From Corynebacterium afermentans subsp. lipophilum (GTDB lineage Bacteria; Actinomycetota; Actinomycetes; Mycobacteriales; Mycobacteriaceae), in contig NZ_CP046530.1 of the NCBI RefSeq assembly GCF_030408375.1, positions 744,001 to 808,000 of the forward strand: DNA of 64,000 nucleotides, given 5' to 3'. Below are positions 35,009-43,326 of this stretch, in pieces; position 1 is the stretch's first letter; each line of letters begins with the position of its first letter. The notes beneath the pieces were generated by a model. That model was not told the origin of the DNA. It searched no databases and saw only the letters and a list, made by a program, of their open reading frames with translations. Position numbers and translations under genes: made by a program.

Positions 35009-38000
35009 ATGACTGAAACCACCCCGCCCGTGCTGGGCGGTTTGCTCACGGCGGCGCTGACGGACCCGAAGTTGAAGGGGTTGGTCACGCACGTGGGCGA
35101 GGATTCGTTGCACGTCACGGGCATCGACCAGGTGCGCTCTTGGGCGGCCGGTGCGATTGCGCGGGAGGCGCCGGTGCTTTTGGTCACGGCTACCGGCCAC
35201 GAGGCGGAGGATCTCGCCGCCGAGCTGAAGGCCATTTTGGGCGAAGAGAAGGTCGCGCAGTTCCCGGCGTACGAGACGCTGCCGCACGAGCGTCTTTCGC
35301 CGGCGCCGGACATTGTGGGGCGCCGCTCGAAGGTGCTGTGGGAGATGCCGCGCGTGATCGTCGCGGCGGCGCGCGCGGTGTGCCAGCCGGTGCTGCCGCC
35401 TGTCCAGCCGATCAGCATCGCGGTGGACCAGGAGCACGACTTTGAGGATCTGACCGCGAAGCTGGTGCACTTCGCGTATAACCATGTGGACATGGTGGCT
35501 TCGCGCGGCGAGTTCGCCACCCGCGGCGGCATCATCGATGTGTTCCCGACCACCGCGCAAAACCCGGTACGCATCGAGTTCTGGGGCGACGAGGTCACCG
35601 ACATCCGCTCCTTCGCCGTCGCGGACCAGCGCACCATCGAGGAGGTGCGGTCGGTGGACCTGCACCCTGCGAGGCAATTGCTTATCGACGATGCCGTGGC
35701 CGCCAAAGTCGACGAACTCGCGCGGAAATTCCCCTCCAACCCGACGCTGTCGTCGCTGCTGGCGCGCATCTCGGAGAAGCAGCCGGCCGATGGCATGGAG
35801 GCGCTCATCCCGGCGCTGACGGACAAGCAGTACTCGGTGCTGCCGGAGCTCATGCCCGCCGGCTCCGTTGTGTTAGTGACCAACCCGGAGAAGGTGCGCA
35901 CCCGCATCGCTGATTTGGAGGCGACGGACCGCGAGTTCCTCGAGGCCGGCTGGGAGGCAGCCGCCATGGGCGCCGAGGGGCCTGTGGTGGTGGAGGGCCT
36001 GGACGTGTCCGCCTCGTCGTACCGCTCCTACGAGTCGCTGGAGGTTTCCGCCTCCAAGGCCGGCAACGCCTGGTGGACGTTCGCCCCGCCCGGCATGTTC
36101 GCCGCCGACGACGCAGACACGCTGCCGCTGGAGTTCGAGGCCGCGCCTGCCCCGAAGGGCGACCCGAAGGCGATTGAGCAGCTCTACGCCACGCTCAAGC
36201 TCCACATCGGTCAAAACCACGGCAAGGTCGCGTTCGTGGCGCCGGCGAAGGGCACGATCGACCGCATGGCGGAGCGCCTGCGCGAGCACGGCGTATCCGC
36301 CCGCGTGGCCACGCCCGGCCTGGAACCCGTCGAGGGCGCGGTGACGTTGTACCAGGCCCTGTCGCACGCGGGCCTGGTCTTCGGCGGGCCGAACCTGGTC
36401 GTGGTCACCGAAACTGACGTCACCGGCAACCGCGTGGGCGATATCGCAGGTGCTAAACGACGGGCTCCGCGCCGCCGTAACCGCGTCGACCCGCTCGCCC
36501 TGCAGCCTGGCGATTTCGTGGTGCACGACACCCACGGCATCGGCAAGTTCGTGAAAATGGCGGAGCGCACCGTCAAAGCCGGCGACGAGGACTCGCGCCG
36601 CGAGTACATCGTGCTGGAGTACCAGCCCGCCAAGCGCGGCCAGCCCGGCGACCAGCTTTGGGTGCCAATGGAGTCGTTGGACCTGCTGAGTAAGTACACC
36701 GGGGGCGAGAAGCCGTCGCTAAGCAAAATGGGTGGCTCCGACTGGAAATCCACTAAGCGCAAGGCGCGCGCCGCGGTCCGCGAGATCGCAGGCGAGTTGG
36801 TGGAGCTCTACGCCAAGCGCCAGGCCGCGCCGGGGCATGCGTTCGCGCCGGACACCCCGTGGCAGCACGAGATGGAGGACGCCTTCCCGTTCGTGGAGAC
36901 CGAAGACCAGCTCACCGCCATCGAAGCAGTGAAGTCGGACATGGAAAAGCCCACCCCGATGGACCGCGTCATCGTGGGCGACGTGGGCTTCGGCAAAACC
37001 GAGGTCGCCGTGCGCGCCGCGTTCAAGGCGGTCCAGGACGGCAAGCAGGTTGCGGTACTCGTGCCCACGACGCTTCTGGCCCAGCAGCACTTCTCCACGT
37101 TCAACCAGCGCATGGACGGCTTCGGCGTGACGGTGCGCGAACTGTCGCGTTTTACCACCGCCGCGGAGTCGAAGGAGATCATCTCCGGACTTGCCGACGG
37201 TTCCGTGGACATCGTCATCGGCACCCACCGCCTGCTGCAGACGGGCGTGCAGTGGAAGAACCTCGGCCTGATCATCGTGGACGAGGAGCAGCGCTTCGGC
37301 GTCGAGCACAAGGAGCACATCAAGGCGCTGAAATCGCACGTGGACGTGCTGACCATGACCGCAACACCGATCCCGCGCACCCTAGAGATGTCTTTGACCG
37401 GCATCCGCGAGATGACCTCCATCACCACCGCGCCGGAGGACCGCCACCCCGTGCTGACCTATGTCGGCCCGCAGGAAGACAAGCAGGTCGCCGCCGCAAT
37501 CCGCCGCGAGCTGCTCCGCGACGGCCAGGTCTTCTACATCCACAACAAAGTCTCCGACATTGAAAAGACCGCCCGCCAGCTGCGCGAACTGGTACCGGAG
37601 GCGCGCATCGTCGTCGCCCACGGCCAGATGAGCGAGCAAGTGCTCGAACAGACGGTGCAGGGTTTTTGGAACCGCGACTACGACGTCATGGTCTGCACCA
37701 CCATCGTGGAAACCGGCCTGGACATCGCCAACGCCAACACCCTGATCGTGGAAAACGCCCAGAACATGGGTCTTTCCCAGCTGCACCAGTTGCGCGGGCG
37801 CGTGGGGCGTTCCCGCGAGCGCGCCTACGCGTACTTTTTGTACCCGAAGGACAAAACGCTCACGGAGACCTCCTACGACCGCCTGGCCACCATCGCCCAG
37901 AACAACGACCTAGGCTCCGGCATCGCCGTGGCGCAAAAGGATCTGGAGATGCGCGGCGCCGGCAACGTATTGGGCGCCGAGCAGTCCGGCCACATCGCCG

Positions 38001-38641
38001 GGGTGGGCTTTGACATGTACGTGCGCCTGGTCAGCGAGGCGGTGGAAACCTTCAAGGGACTCATGAGCGGCGAGCCTGTCGACGCCACCGACAAGGGCCC
38101 CAAGGAAATCCGCGTGGACCTGCCCGTGGACGCGCACATCCCGGAGACCTACATCAACTCCGAGCGGCTGCGCCTGGAGGTCTACCGCAAGCTCGCCGAG
38201 GCGCGCGACGACGACGCCCTGACCGCCGCCGCCGACGACATGATCGACCGTTTTGGCGCACTGCCGAGAGAGGTCGAGCACCTCATGGCTGTGGCGCGGC
38301 TGCGCAACCAGGCCCGTGAGGTGGGTGTTTCCGACATCCTCACCCAGGGCAGCCGCATCAAGCTGCACCCGGTTGAGCTGCCGGACTCCAAGCAGGTGCG
38401 CCTGAAACGCCTTTACCCGGGCGCGAACTTCCGCGCCGCGGCCAAGGCGCTGCAGGTGCCGATGCCGCGCGAGGGCGGCGCGAAGCGCGCCCTGAACGCG
38501 CCGAATCTGCGCGATACGGAGCTGCTGCAATGGGTGGCCGACTTCATGACGGAGATGCTCGACGCGCCGAAGATTTCGGTCGCGGGGGCCGCCAAAGCTG
38601 AGGAGAAGCCGAAGAAGGAGGTGTTCTCCGTCAGCGAGTAG
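35009..38641 (+). CDS. mfd: Transcription-repair coupling factor
   Basis: 1210 residues, full length. UvrB-like N-terminal domains (EGPVLLVTATGHEAE-like segment, RSKVLWEMPRVIVAAARAV), CarD-like RNA polymerase interaction domain near 490-560 (RVDPLALQPGDFVVHDTHGIGKFV), translocase with Walker A GDVGFGKTEVA near 657 and DEEQRFG near 757, RecG-like motor, and C-terminal TRCF domain. It releases stalled RNA polymerase and recruits UvrA. ATG 35009 is 5 bp after the TetR stop. A GCTTATCGACG word lies at 35680. Confidence 0.97.
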   Translation: MTETTPPVLGGLLTAALTDPKLKGLVTHVGEDSLHVTGIDQVRSWAAGAIAREAPVLLVTATGHEAEDLAAELKAILGEEKVAQFPAYETLPHERLSPAPDIVGRRSKVLWEMPRVIVAAARAVCQPVLPPVQPISIAVDQEHDFEDLTAKLVHFAYNHVDMVASRGEFATRGGIIDVFPTTAQNPVRIEFWGDEVTDIRSFAVADQRTIEEVRSVDLHPARQLLIDDAVAAKVDELARKFPSNPTLSSLLARISEKQPADGMEALIPALTDKQYSVLPELMPAGSVVLVTNPEKVRTRIADLEATDREFLEAGWEAAAMGAEGPVVVEGLDVSASSYRSYESLEVSASKAGNAWWTFAPPGMFAADDADTLPLEFEAAPAPKGDPKAIEQLYATLKLHIGQNHGKVAFVAPAKGTIDRMAERLREHGVSARVATPGLEPVEGAVTLYQALSHAGLVFGGPNLVVVTETDVTGNRVGDIAGAKRRAPRRRNRVDPLALQPGDFVVHDTHGIGKFVKMAERTVKAGDEDSRREYIVLEYQPAKRGQPGDQLWVPMESLDLLSKYTGGEKPSLSKMGGSDWKSTKRKARAAVREIAGELVELYAKRQAAPGHAFAPDTPWQHEMEDAFPFVETEDQLTAIEAVKSDMEKPTPMDRVIVGDVGFGKTEVAVRAAFKAVQDGKQVAVLVPTTLLAQQHFSTFNQRMDGFGVTVRELSRFTTAAESKEIISGLADGSVDIVIGTHRLLQTGVQWKNLGLIIVDEEQRFGVEHKEHIKALKSHVDVLTMTATPIPRTLEMSLTGIREMTSITTAPEDRHPVLTYVGPQEDKQVAAAIRRELLRDGQVFYIHNKVSDIEKTARQLRELVPEARIVVAHGQMSEQVLEQTVQGFWNRDYDVMVCTTIVETGLDIANANTLIVENAQNMGLSQLHQLRGRVGRSRERAYAYFLYPKDKTLTETSYDRLATIAQNNDLGSGIAVAQKDLEMRGAGNVLGAEQSGHIAGVGFDMYVRLVSEAVETFKGLMSGEPVDATDKGPKEIRVDLPVDAHIPETYINSERLRLEVYRKLAEARDDDALTAAADDMIDRFGALPREVEHLMAVARLRNQAREVGVSDILTQGSRIKLHPVELPDSKQVRLKRLYPGANFRAAAKALQVPMPREGGAKRALNAPNLRDTELLQWVADFMTEMLDAPKISVAGAAKAEEKPKKEVFSVSE

Positions 38642-38766
38642 GCGGTTCGGGCTCCTGGGCGGTCTGTGGGGAGCGCGACTCCTGGGCGGTGCTCGGCGGA
38701 CAGTCACGCGGTTCCGCGGCCCCCACCCTCCACGCCTCTCGCGGCCCCACGCCTCCCGCGCGCAGG

Positions 38767-38831
38767 ATCCAGCTAGTAGGACCCAGCTAATTGCGATTTT
38801 TTGGCGAATAGCTGGGTCCTACTAGCTGGAT
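38767..38831. repeat. 23-bp perfect inverted repeat built from heptads
   Basis: Left arm 38767-38789 and right arm 38809-38831 are perfect complements with a 19-nt AT-rich loop. Each arm is CCAGCTA-GTAGGAC-CCAGCTA (plus AT), so it also contains a 7-bp direct repeat at 14-bp spacing. It is the only notable element in the 230-bp gap after mfd. It could be a strong terminator for mfd and the convergent CPBP gene, or a REP/MITE-like dispersed element. Confidence 0.8.
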
Positions 38832-38871
38832 TCGCGAAAGGCGAGAGGAGGCCGACGCTGCCCCCCGCGTC

Positions 38872-39492
38872 CTAGAAGAACTGGGGCAGGATGAGCAGCA
38901 TCCCGATGCTCCAGGTCAGGTGCTCAGCAATCGGGGAGTAGAGCCTGCCGGTTTTCGCCGCTTCGAAGTAGGCCACCGCCCCCAGCACGCCGGCGGCGAA
39001 CACCAGCAGCGGCACGCCCATCACGCACGTGACCAGGCAGTAAGCCAGCGTGGACCACACGCCGGCCTGCACCACCGACTGGCCCATGCCCCGCAGCTGG
39101 CGCGGCACCACGTCGCGGAACACCAGCTCCTCGCCGATGCCGTTGACCACCAGCACCAGCAGCGTCAGGGCGTAGCCGCCCTTGTCGGGCGTGTCCAGCA
39201 GCTCCGCCGCGGGGCCGGCGAGGAACGGGAAGTGCTGCACCACTAAGGCGCCGAGGACGAACACGAGCGCCAGGGCGGCGCCGATGAGGGCGCCCCGGAG
39301 GACGTCGATAAGCTTTTTGGGCCCCATAAACGCCTGGCGGTTGCCCCATAGCCACCACGCGGCCGCGTACACCACGGCGGTAAAGGCGGTGGCCCAGTAG
39401 AAGCCCGCGGTGCCGTCGCCGGCGCGGCGCGCGAGAAATAGTCCGAGTGCGCCGAGGGCGCAGGGAGCTAGAAAGAGCCATTGCCTGGTCAA
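38872..39492 (-). CDS. CPBP family intramembrane metalloprotease
   Basis: 206 residues, about seven helices. The CPBP motif EELVFRD (in NGIGEELVFRDVVPRQLRGMG) gives the catalytic Glu pair and Arg; AEHLTWSIGM near the C-terminus gives a metal-ligand His. The middle His motif is less clear, so activity is likely but not certain. TTG 39492 is chosen because SD GGAGG lies 6 nt upstream. Related to Abi/CAAX-prenyl endopeptidases; function unknown. Confidence 0.8.
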   Translation of the reverse strand: MTRQWLFLAPCALGALGLFLARRAGDGTAGFYWATAFTAVVYAAAWWLWGNRQAFMGPKKLIDVLRGALIGAALALVFVLGALVVQHFPFLAGPAAELLDTPDKGGYALTLLVLVVNGIGEELVFRDVVPRQLRGMGQSVVQAGVWSTLAYCLVTCVMGVPLLVFAAGVLGAVAYFEAAKTGRLYSPIAEHLTWSIGMLLILPQFF

Positions 39493-39542
39493 GTGGGACC
39501 TCCGTCTAAGTAAATTCGCCGGTCCGGGAGCAAGATTACGGC

Positions 39543-39602
39543 ATGGCTGCACAACGAACTGGTCTGGTCACCGGGGCGACGGGCTAGTTGGGCGGGCCGG
39601 GC
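39543..39602 (+). pseudogene. 5' remnant of an extended SDR/NAD(P)-binding gene
   Basis: ATG 39543 opens MAAQRTGLVTGATG, then TAG (39585-39587) where a Tyr codon is expected, then LGGPGSIDS in the same frame. TGLVTGATG-Y-LGG is the Rossmann start of NmrA/extended SDR proteins. Nothing else of the gene remains: the phytase-like gene's 3' end follows within 30 bp. A point stop plus a large 3' deletion explain it. Confidence 0.6.
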
Positions 39603-39613
39603 TCGATCGACAG

Positions 39614-40939
39614 CTACTTCACGGAGAAGGTGATCATCTCGGTGTCGTCCGGCTTGCCGCGGTAGCGGCCGTCGTCGCCGGGGAAGTTGTTGTCCAGCGC
39701 GGTGAGGTAGCGGCCGTCTTCCAACTGGATGATGGTCTCGACGCTGAGCAGCGCGAATTGGAACGGGTCGCCGACGCCGTAGGCGCGGGCGTCGGAGACC
39801 ATGCCGATCTTGCCCGGGTTGGCAATGTTGAGCAGGTCCGCCATCAGGTCCTTCTTCAGCGTGGAGCCAGCCTTCGCGTCCGCGAAGTCCTTTACCTCGA
39901 AGACCTTCTTCAGCTGGGCCTCCGAGCCGAGGAAATCGTCGCGTTCGAGCATGAGCAGGCGGCCGTCCTTGGTCAAAAACGCGTCGCCAATCAGCGCGTC
40001 GTCGTCTTCTGCGAGGTAATCCCAGGTCTTTCCGGTGTACTTTCGAGTTTCGGTGTCGAACTGGGAGATCACGCGCACGCGCTTGTCGGTGGCCTCGTCG
40101 AGGTAGCCCTCGAAGATCGGGTAGAGGTAGCGGCCGTCGGTGGCCATGGCCTCGAAGCCCTTGGAGTTGCGCAGGTTCGGCTTTTCTTCGGCACCCAACG
40201 TCGGGTTGGACGGGCTCTTGACGCCCGGGTAGGCGTACGGGGCGTCGAGAAGTGTGCCGTCCTTGTCCACGTGGAGGATGTAGGGGCCGAACTCCTCGCC
40301 GACCCAGAAGGTGCCGTCCGCGGCCTGCACGAAGGACTCTGGGTCGAAGTCCGCGCCGGTAAGTAGGCGGTCCTCGGTGTCGTTGTTGACGATGTCCCAG
40401 GAAATCTTGTTGTTCGGGTCCTTCAGCGAGACGTAGTCCAGCACTTCGATGCCGCCGGTGTCCTTCGGGTTCTTCGCGGTGTCCGCGGTCTCCCAGTTCG
40501 GCTTCACCGTGTAGATGCGCAGCAGGAAGTCGGAGGAGTTCTTCTTCGAGCCGAAGCCGTTGTCGGGAAGCGCGTAGAATTGACCATCGCCCTTCTCAAT
40601 TATGCCGGAAAAGCCCGGGATGACCTGGCCTTTGAACGGGTGGGTCTGCCCGTTGCCGTCGAACGCATCCTTGCCGGAATCCGGTCCGGGCGCCTGGTAG
40701 AGCGCCGAGAGCTTCGCGCGGCCGTCAAGGACGGGGCCTTCCGCATCAGGTGCGGTCTGGGTCGGGGCAGTAGCCTGGTCGCTGGACCCGGTGCCCTCGG
40801 AGCTTCCGCCGGCGGCAGCGCCGATCGCGCCGCCGACAAGGCCGCCGACGACGAATGCGCCTGCAACAGCAGCGATGATCTGCTCGAGGTTGAGGTCTTT
40901 GAAGATCTGATCGAGCGGGGAGGGGAGATGGATATTCAT
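39614..40939 (-). CDS. Membrane-anchored phytase-like/esterase-like beta-propeller protein
   Basis: 441 residues from ATG 40939. One N-terminal hydrophobic segment (IIAAVAGAFVVGGLVGGAIGAAAGG, about 22-47) anchors it; a Ser/Thr/Gln linker follows. The large domain matches esterase-like activity of phytase family (PF13449) proteins: FSGIIEKGDGQFYALPDNGFGSK, DPESFVQAADGTFWVGEEFGPYILHVD, NSKGFEAMATDGRYLYPIFEG, LLMLERDDFLG. Probably extracytoplasmic phosphoesterase or binding propeller; activity unproven. Confidence 0.85.
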   Translation of the reverse strand: MNIHLPSPLDQIFKDLNLEQIIAAVAGAFVVGGLVGGAIGAAAGGSSEGTGSSDQATAPTQTAPDAEGPVLDGRAKLSALYQAPGPDSGKDAFDGNGQTHPFKGQVIPGFSGIIEKGDGQFYALPDNGFGSKKNSSDFLLRIYTVKPNWETADTAKNPKDTGGIEVLDYVSLKDPNNKISWDIVNNDTEDRLLTGADFDPESFVQAADGTFWVGEEFGPYILHVDKDGTLLDAPYAYPGVKSPSNPTLGAEEKPNLRNSKGFEAMATDGRYLYPIFEGYLDEATDKRVRVISQFDTETRKYTGKTWDYLAEDDDALIGDAFLTKDGRLLMLERDDFLGSEAQLKKVFEVKDFADAKAGSTLKKDLMADLLNIANPGKIGMVSDARAYGVGDPFQFALLSVETIIQLEDGRYLTALDNNFPGDDGRYRGKPDDTEMITFSVK

Positions 40940-41097
40940 GGGGTGTAGCCTTTTAATCGCTTGCGGGTGGATGCGAAACTCAGAAGATACTGAGATTTCG
41001 CACAGCGAGTGTAAGGCCACCCGGCCGGCTCCGCTCGGTGAAAATGAGCTGGCCGATTGCGGTTTGCTCACGGCGGGGAAGTACGATGTTTCCCGTC

Positions 41098-41171
41098 GCC
41101 CCTATAGCCCAATTGGCAGAGGCAGCGGACTTAAAATCCGCCCAGTGTCGGTTCGAGCCCGACTGGGGGCA
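41098..41171 (+). tRNA. tRNA-Leu (UAA), class I-like short variable loop
   Basis: 74 nt: acceptor GCCCCTA/TGGGGGC with discriminator A, D-arm GCC/GGC with the GG pair, anticodon stem GCGGA/TCCGC around CTTAAAA (anticodon TAA), variable region of only 5 nt (CCAGT), T-arm GTCGG/CCGAC. A long variable arm is expected in bacterial tRNA-Leu. A TACGAT box lies at 41082-41087. The DUF3253 stop is 3 bp downstream on the other strand. Confidence 0.85.
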
Positions 41172-41174
41172 CTG

Positions 41175-41381
41175 TCACCAATTGGGGCCTCGTCTGATTC
41201 GGATGGGGCCCTTCACCGTTTCCAGATCCACGGTGTCGGACCCCTGAGTAATAATCACGGTCCCGGAGTGTGCAAGATCCTGTGCTGCGTCGCGCGCGAC
41301 CTCGGACGGACAAATGGAAGAGGAAGCTTCGCGGGCAGCGAGCTTCTCGACGATCACCTCACGGTACCTCGCCGCCTCCAT
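41175..41381 (-). CDS. Shortened DUF3253 protein, coupled to the DoxX gene
   Basis: 68 residues: MEAARYREVIVEKLAAREASSSICPSEVAR, then AAQDLAHSGTVIITQ and VDLETVKGPIRIRRG. The ICPSE-AR and RGPIR-R blocks identify DUF3253, but the middle helix (normally containing a W/FRxLMPxVR stretch, about 15 residues) is missing in frame. The start overlaps the DoxX stop (TGATG), so translation is coupled. Function of DUF3253 is unknown, and this copy may be non-functional. Confidence 0.6.
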   Translation of the reverse strand: MEAARYREVIVEKLAAREASSSICPSEVARDAAQDLAHSGTVIITQGSDTVDLETVKGPIRIRRGPNW

Positions 41382-41734
41382 CACTTCGCTGCGCCGAGCG
41401 CCGCCTTGATCAGCGGGATCTGCAGCGGCAGGCGCCCGATGGAGATGATCTGCTTCTGCCACGGCTCGTCGCGCCACTGCCATGCCATGTTGAAGTTGGC
41501 CGGCCACACCGCCGTCAGAAGGGCCGCGGCGAACTTCCCGCCGGCAGCCCTCGTTTTCGGGTTGGCCAGCAGCGCAGCGGCGGCGAGCTCGGCCACGCCG
41601 GAGACGTAGGTGTAGGTGCGTGCGGAGCCGGGGAGGGCGTCGGGCACGATGCCGTCGAAAGGCTCGGGCTTTGCAAAGTGGAGCACGCCCGCGCCAGTGA
41701 ACAGGGGGATGAGGAATTTCTGAAACTTCGTCAC
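41381..41734 (-). CDS. DoxX family membrane protein
   Basis: 117 residues, four helices: VTKFQKFLIPLFTGAGVLHFAKPEPFDGIVPDALPG, YVSGVAELAAAALLA, KFAAALLTAVWPANFNMAW, LPLQIPLIKAALG. The FDGIVP and RLPLQIPLI motifs are typical of small DoxX-like proteins. GTG 41734 has TACTCT exactly 7 nt upstream (leaderless), and its promoter lies just downstream of the SGNH hydrolase gene. Followed by DUF3253 with a 1-base overlap. Confidence 0.82.
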   Translation of the reverse strand: MTKFQKFLIPLFTGAGVLHFAKPEPFDGIVPDALPGSARTYTYVSGVAELAAAALLANPKTRAAGGKFAAALLTAVWPANFNMAWQWRDEPWQKQIISIGRLPLQIPLIKAALGAAK

Positions 41735-41751
41735 CTTGCCGAGAGTACGCC

Positions 41752-42624
41752 TCACACCGCCTGAGCCACCTGGTCGGCGACGAAAGCGGACCCGGCGCGG
41801 GAGGGGTGCAGGGCCATGTTGTAGTCGGCCGTGGTGGTGTCGATGAGCCCAGCCACCCAGCGGTCGGCGTCGCGGGCGCAAGTGCCGTGGTTGGTGGAAA
41901 GCGCGCGGATGTCGATGAACGTCGCGCCCACCTGGGCCGCTAGCGCGCGCTGGTAGGACTGGGTGCGTTGCTCCCACTGCAGCACCCGGGGTGCGGGGAC
42001 GCCGAGCGGGGCATTCGGCATCACGTTGATCAGGCAGAGTCGCCCGGTTCCACCGGTGACCGAGAGCATCCCCGGGATGACGATCTTGGCCCGGGGTGCG
42101 GCGGCGCGCACTTTGGCCACAGCTTCGTGCATGTTGCGGAAGTAGTTGTCGCGCACCGCGTCGGCGTTGTACGGCGCGCCGGGGGATTCGACCAGTGGGC
42201 GCCAGTGATCGTTGAACCCGACCGCCAGCGTCACCGCCCGAGTGTTGGCGTTGAGGTCGCCGGCGCGTACCGCCAGGTCGACGTGGCCGGGCAGGCTGGC
42301 CGATTGGTGGCCGGTGCACGACCAGTCCGCCACGGTGAGACCGGTGCGGGCTTGTAGCTGGCGCGGCCAGTTATCCGGTCCTTGCAGGCACCCAGCCTGG
42401 CTGGGATAGGAGGAGACCAGCCTCTCCGACGACCCCGAGGACAGCTGCGAGATTCCCGTGAGGTTGAGCGCGGAGTTGCGGTATTGGTCCGGGTTCGAGG
42501 CGAACGAATCGCCGAATACGACCACGTTGCCGGTGGGCTGAGCCGTGGCAGGTGCGGCTGTGCCGGCGACAAGGGCTGCGCATGCGGCAATGCCAGCGGT
42601 GACTTTGCGGAATAGAGCTTTCAT
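41752..42624 (-). CDS. Secreted SGNH/GDSL hydrolase
   Basis: 290 residues. Sec signal peptide (cleavage near PATAQP, residue 28-30). Block I VVFGDSFA with Ser40; GFNDHW carries the conserved Asn; the C-terminal HPSRAG supplies the catalytic His with a nearby Asp. Several Cys (GCLQGP, DWSCTGH, RLCLIN, GTCARD) suggest disulfides. Similar to secreted corynebacterial esterases/lipases. TAGGGT lies exactly 7 nt before ATG 42624 (leaderless). Confidence 0.9.
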   Translation of the reverse strand: MKALFRKVTAGIAACAALVAGTAAPATAQPTGNVVVFGDSFASNPDQYRNSALNLTGISQLSSGSSERLVSSYPSQAGCLQGPDNWPRQLQARTGLTVADWSCTGHQSASLPGHVDLAVRAGDLNANTRAVTLAVGFNDHWRPLVESPGAPYNADAVRDNYFRNMHEAVAKVRAAAPRAKIVIPGMLSVTGGTGRLCLINVMPNAPLGVPAPRVLQWEQRTQSYQRALAAQVGATFIDIRALSTNHGTCARDADRWVAGLIDTTTADYNMALHPSRAGSAFVADQVAQAV

Positions 42625-42634
42625 TCAGACGACC

Positions 42635-42832
42635 CTACCGGTCGCCTTTGATGTTGTTGTACGTCTCGAGCGCGGTTTTTCGGGATTCGTTGACGCCCAC
42701 CATCGGCTCCGGGTACCCGGAGGTGTCGTCGATAAGCACACCTGCGACCTCCCCGCGCGAAGCCGCCCACGACAGGGCGGGGTTGTCCGTGACACGAAGA
42801 TCGTCGCGGATCCAAACAAGGGTGGTGGGCAC
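42635..42832 (-). pseudogene. Deoxyribodipyrimidine photolyase with large internal deletion
   Basis: The GTG-start frame reads [38 protein letters not shown], the N-terminal antenna-domain strand of photolyases. It continues directly into YPEPMVGVNESRKTALETYNNIKGDR, the pattern seen at the very C-terminus of photolyases (YPxPIVDxxExRxxAL). About 400 residues in between are gone, yet the frame is kept (65 aa). A GCTTATCGACG word spans 42727-42737, near the junction. Confidence 0.7.
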
Positions 42833-42861
42833 GCGCGCCTCCGTTCAGTAGAGTCGAAGCC

Positions 42862-43326
42862 ATGACTGATCGCATGAATGTGGAATCTTTCAACCTCGAC
42901 CACACCAAGGTAGCCGCGCCGTTCATCCGGCTCGCGGACCGCAAGCAGCTGCCCGCAGGCGACACGCTGGTGAAGTGGGACATCCGCTTCAAGCAGCCCA
43001 ATGTCGAGCACCTGGAGATGCCGGCGGTGCACTCACTGGAGCACATGTTCGCCGAGCACGCCCGCAACCACGCGGACAACGTCATCGACTTCGGGCCGAT
43101 GGGCTGCCAGACCGGCTTCTACCTCATGCTTGCCGGCGACGTAGCCGAGGCCGAGGTTGCTGAGCTGGTGGAAAAGACGCTGACGGACATCACCAACGCC
43201 GACGAGGTCCCGGCCGCAAACGAGAAGCAATGCGGCTGGGGCGCAAGCCACGACCTGGAGGCGGCCAAGCGCGAGGCCCAGGCGTTTTTGGACAAGCGCG
43301 ACGAGTGGGGCAACGTCTTTAAGTAG
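42862..43326 (+). CDS. luxS: S-ribosylhomocysteine lyase
   Basis: 154 residues. Cleaves S-ribosylhomocysteine to homocysteine and DPD, the AI-2 precursor. Metal ligands H57 and H61 (HSLEH) and C124 (QCGWG), catalytic Cys82 (MGCQTGFY) and Glu60. TAGAGT (42849-42854) lies exactly 7 nt before ATG 42862, so it is leaderless and monocistronic. No pfs is adjacent. Confidence 0.97.
   Translation: MTDRMNVESFNLDHTKVAAPFIRLADRKQLPAGDTLVKWDIRFKQPNVEHLEMPAVHSLEHMFAEHARNHADNVIDFGPMGCQTGFYLMLAGDVAEAEVAELVEKTLTDITNADEVPAANEKQCGWGASHDLEAAKREAQAFLDKRDEWGNVFK

Noticed and set aside
38642..38760. Possible gene in the GC-rich gap after mfd
   Set aside because: No start with SD or leaderless box and no family similarity; only short direct repeats are seen.
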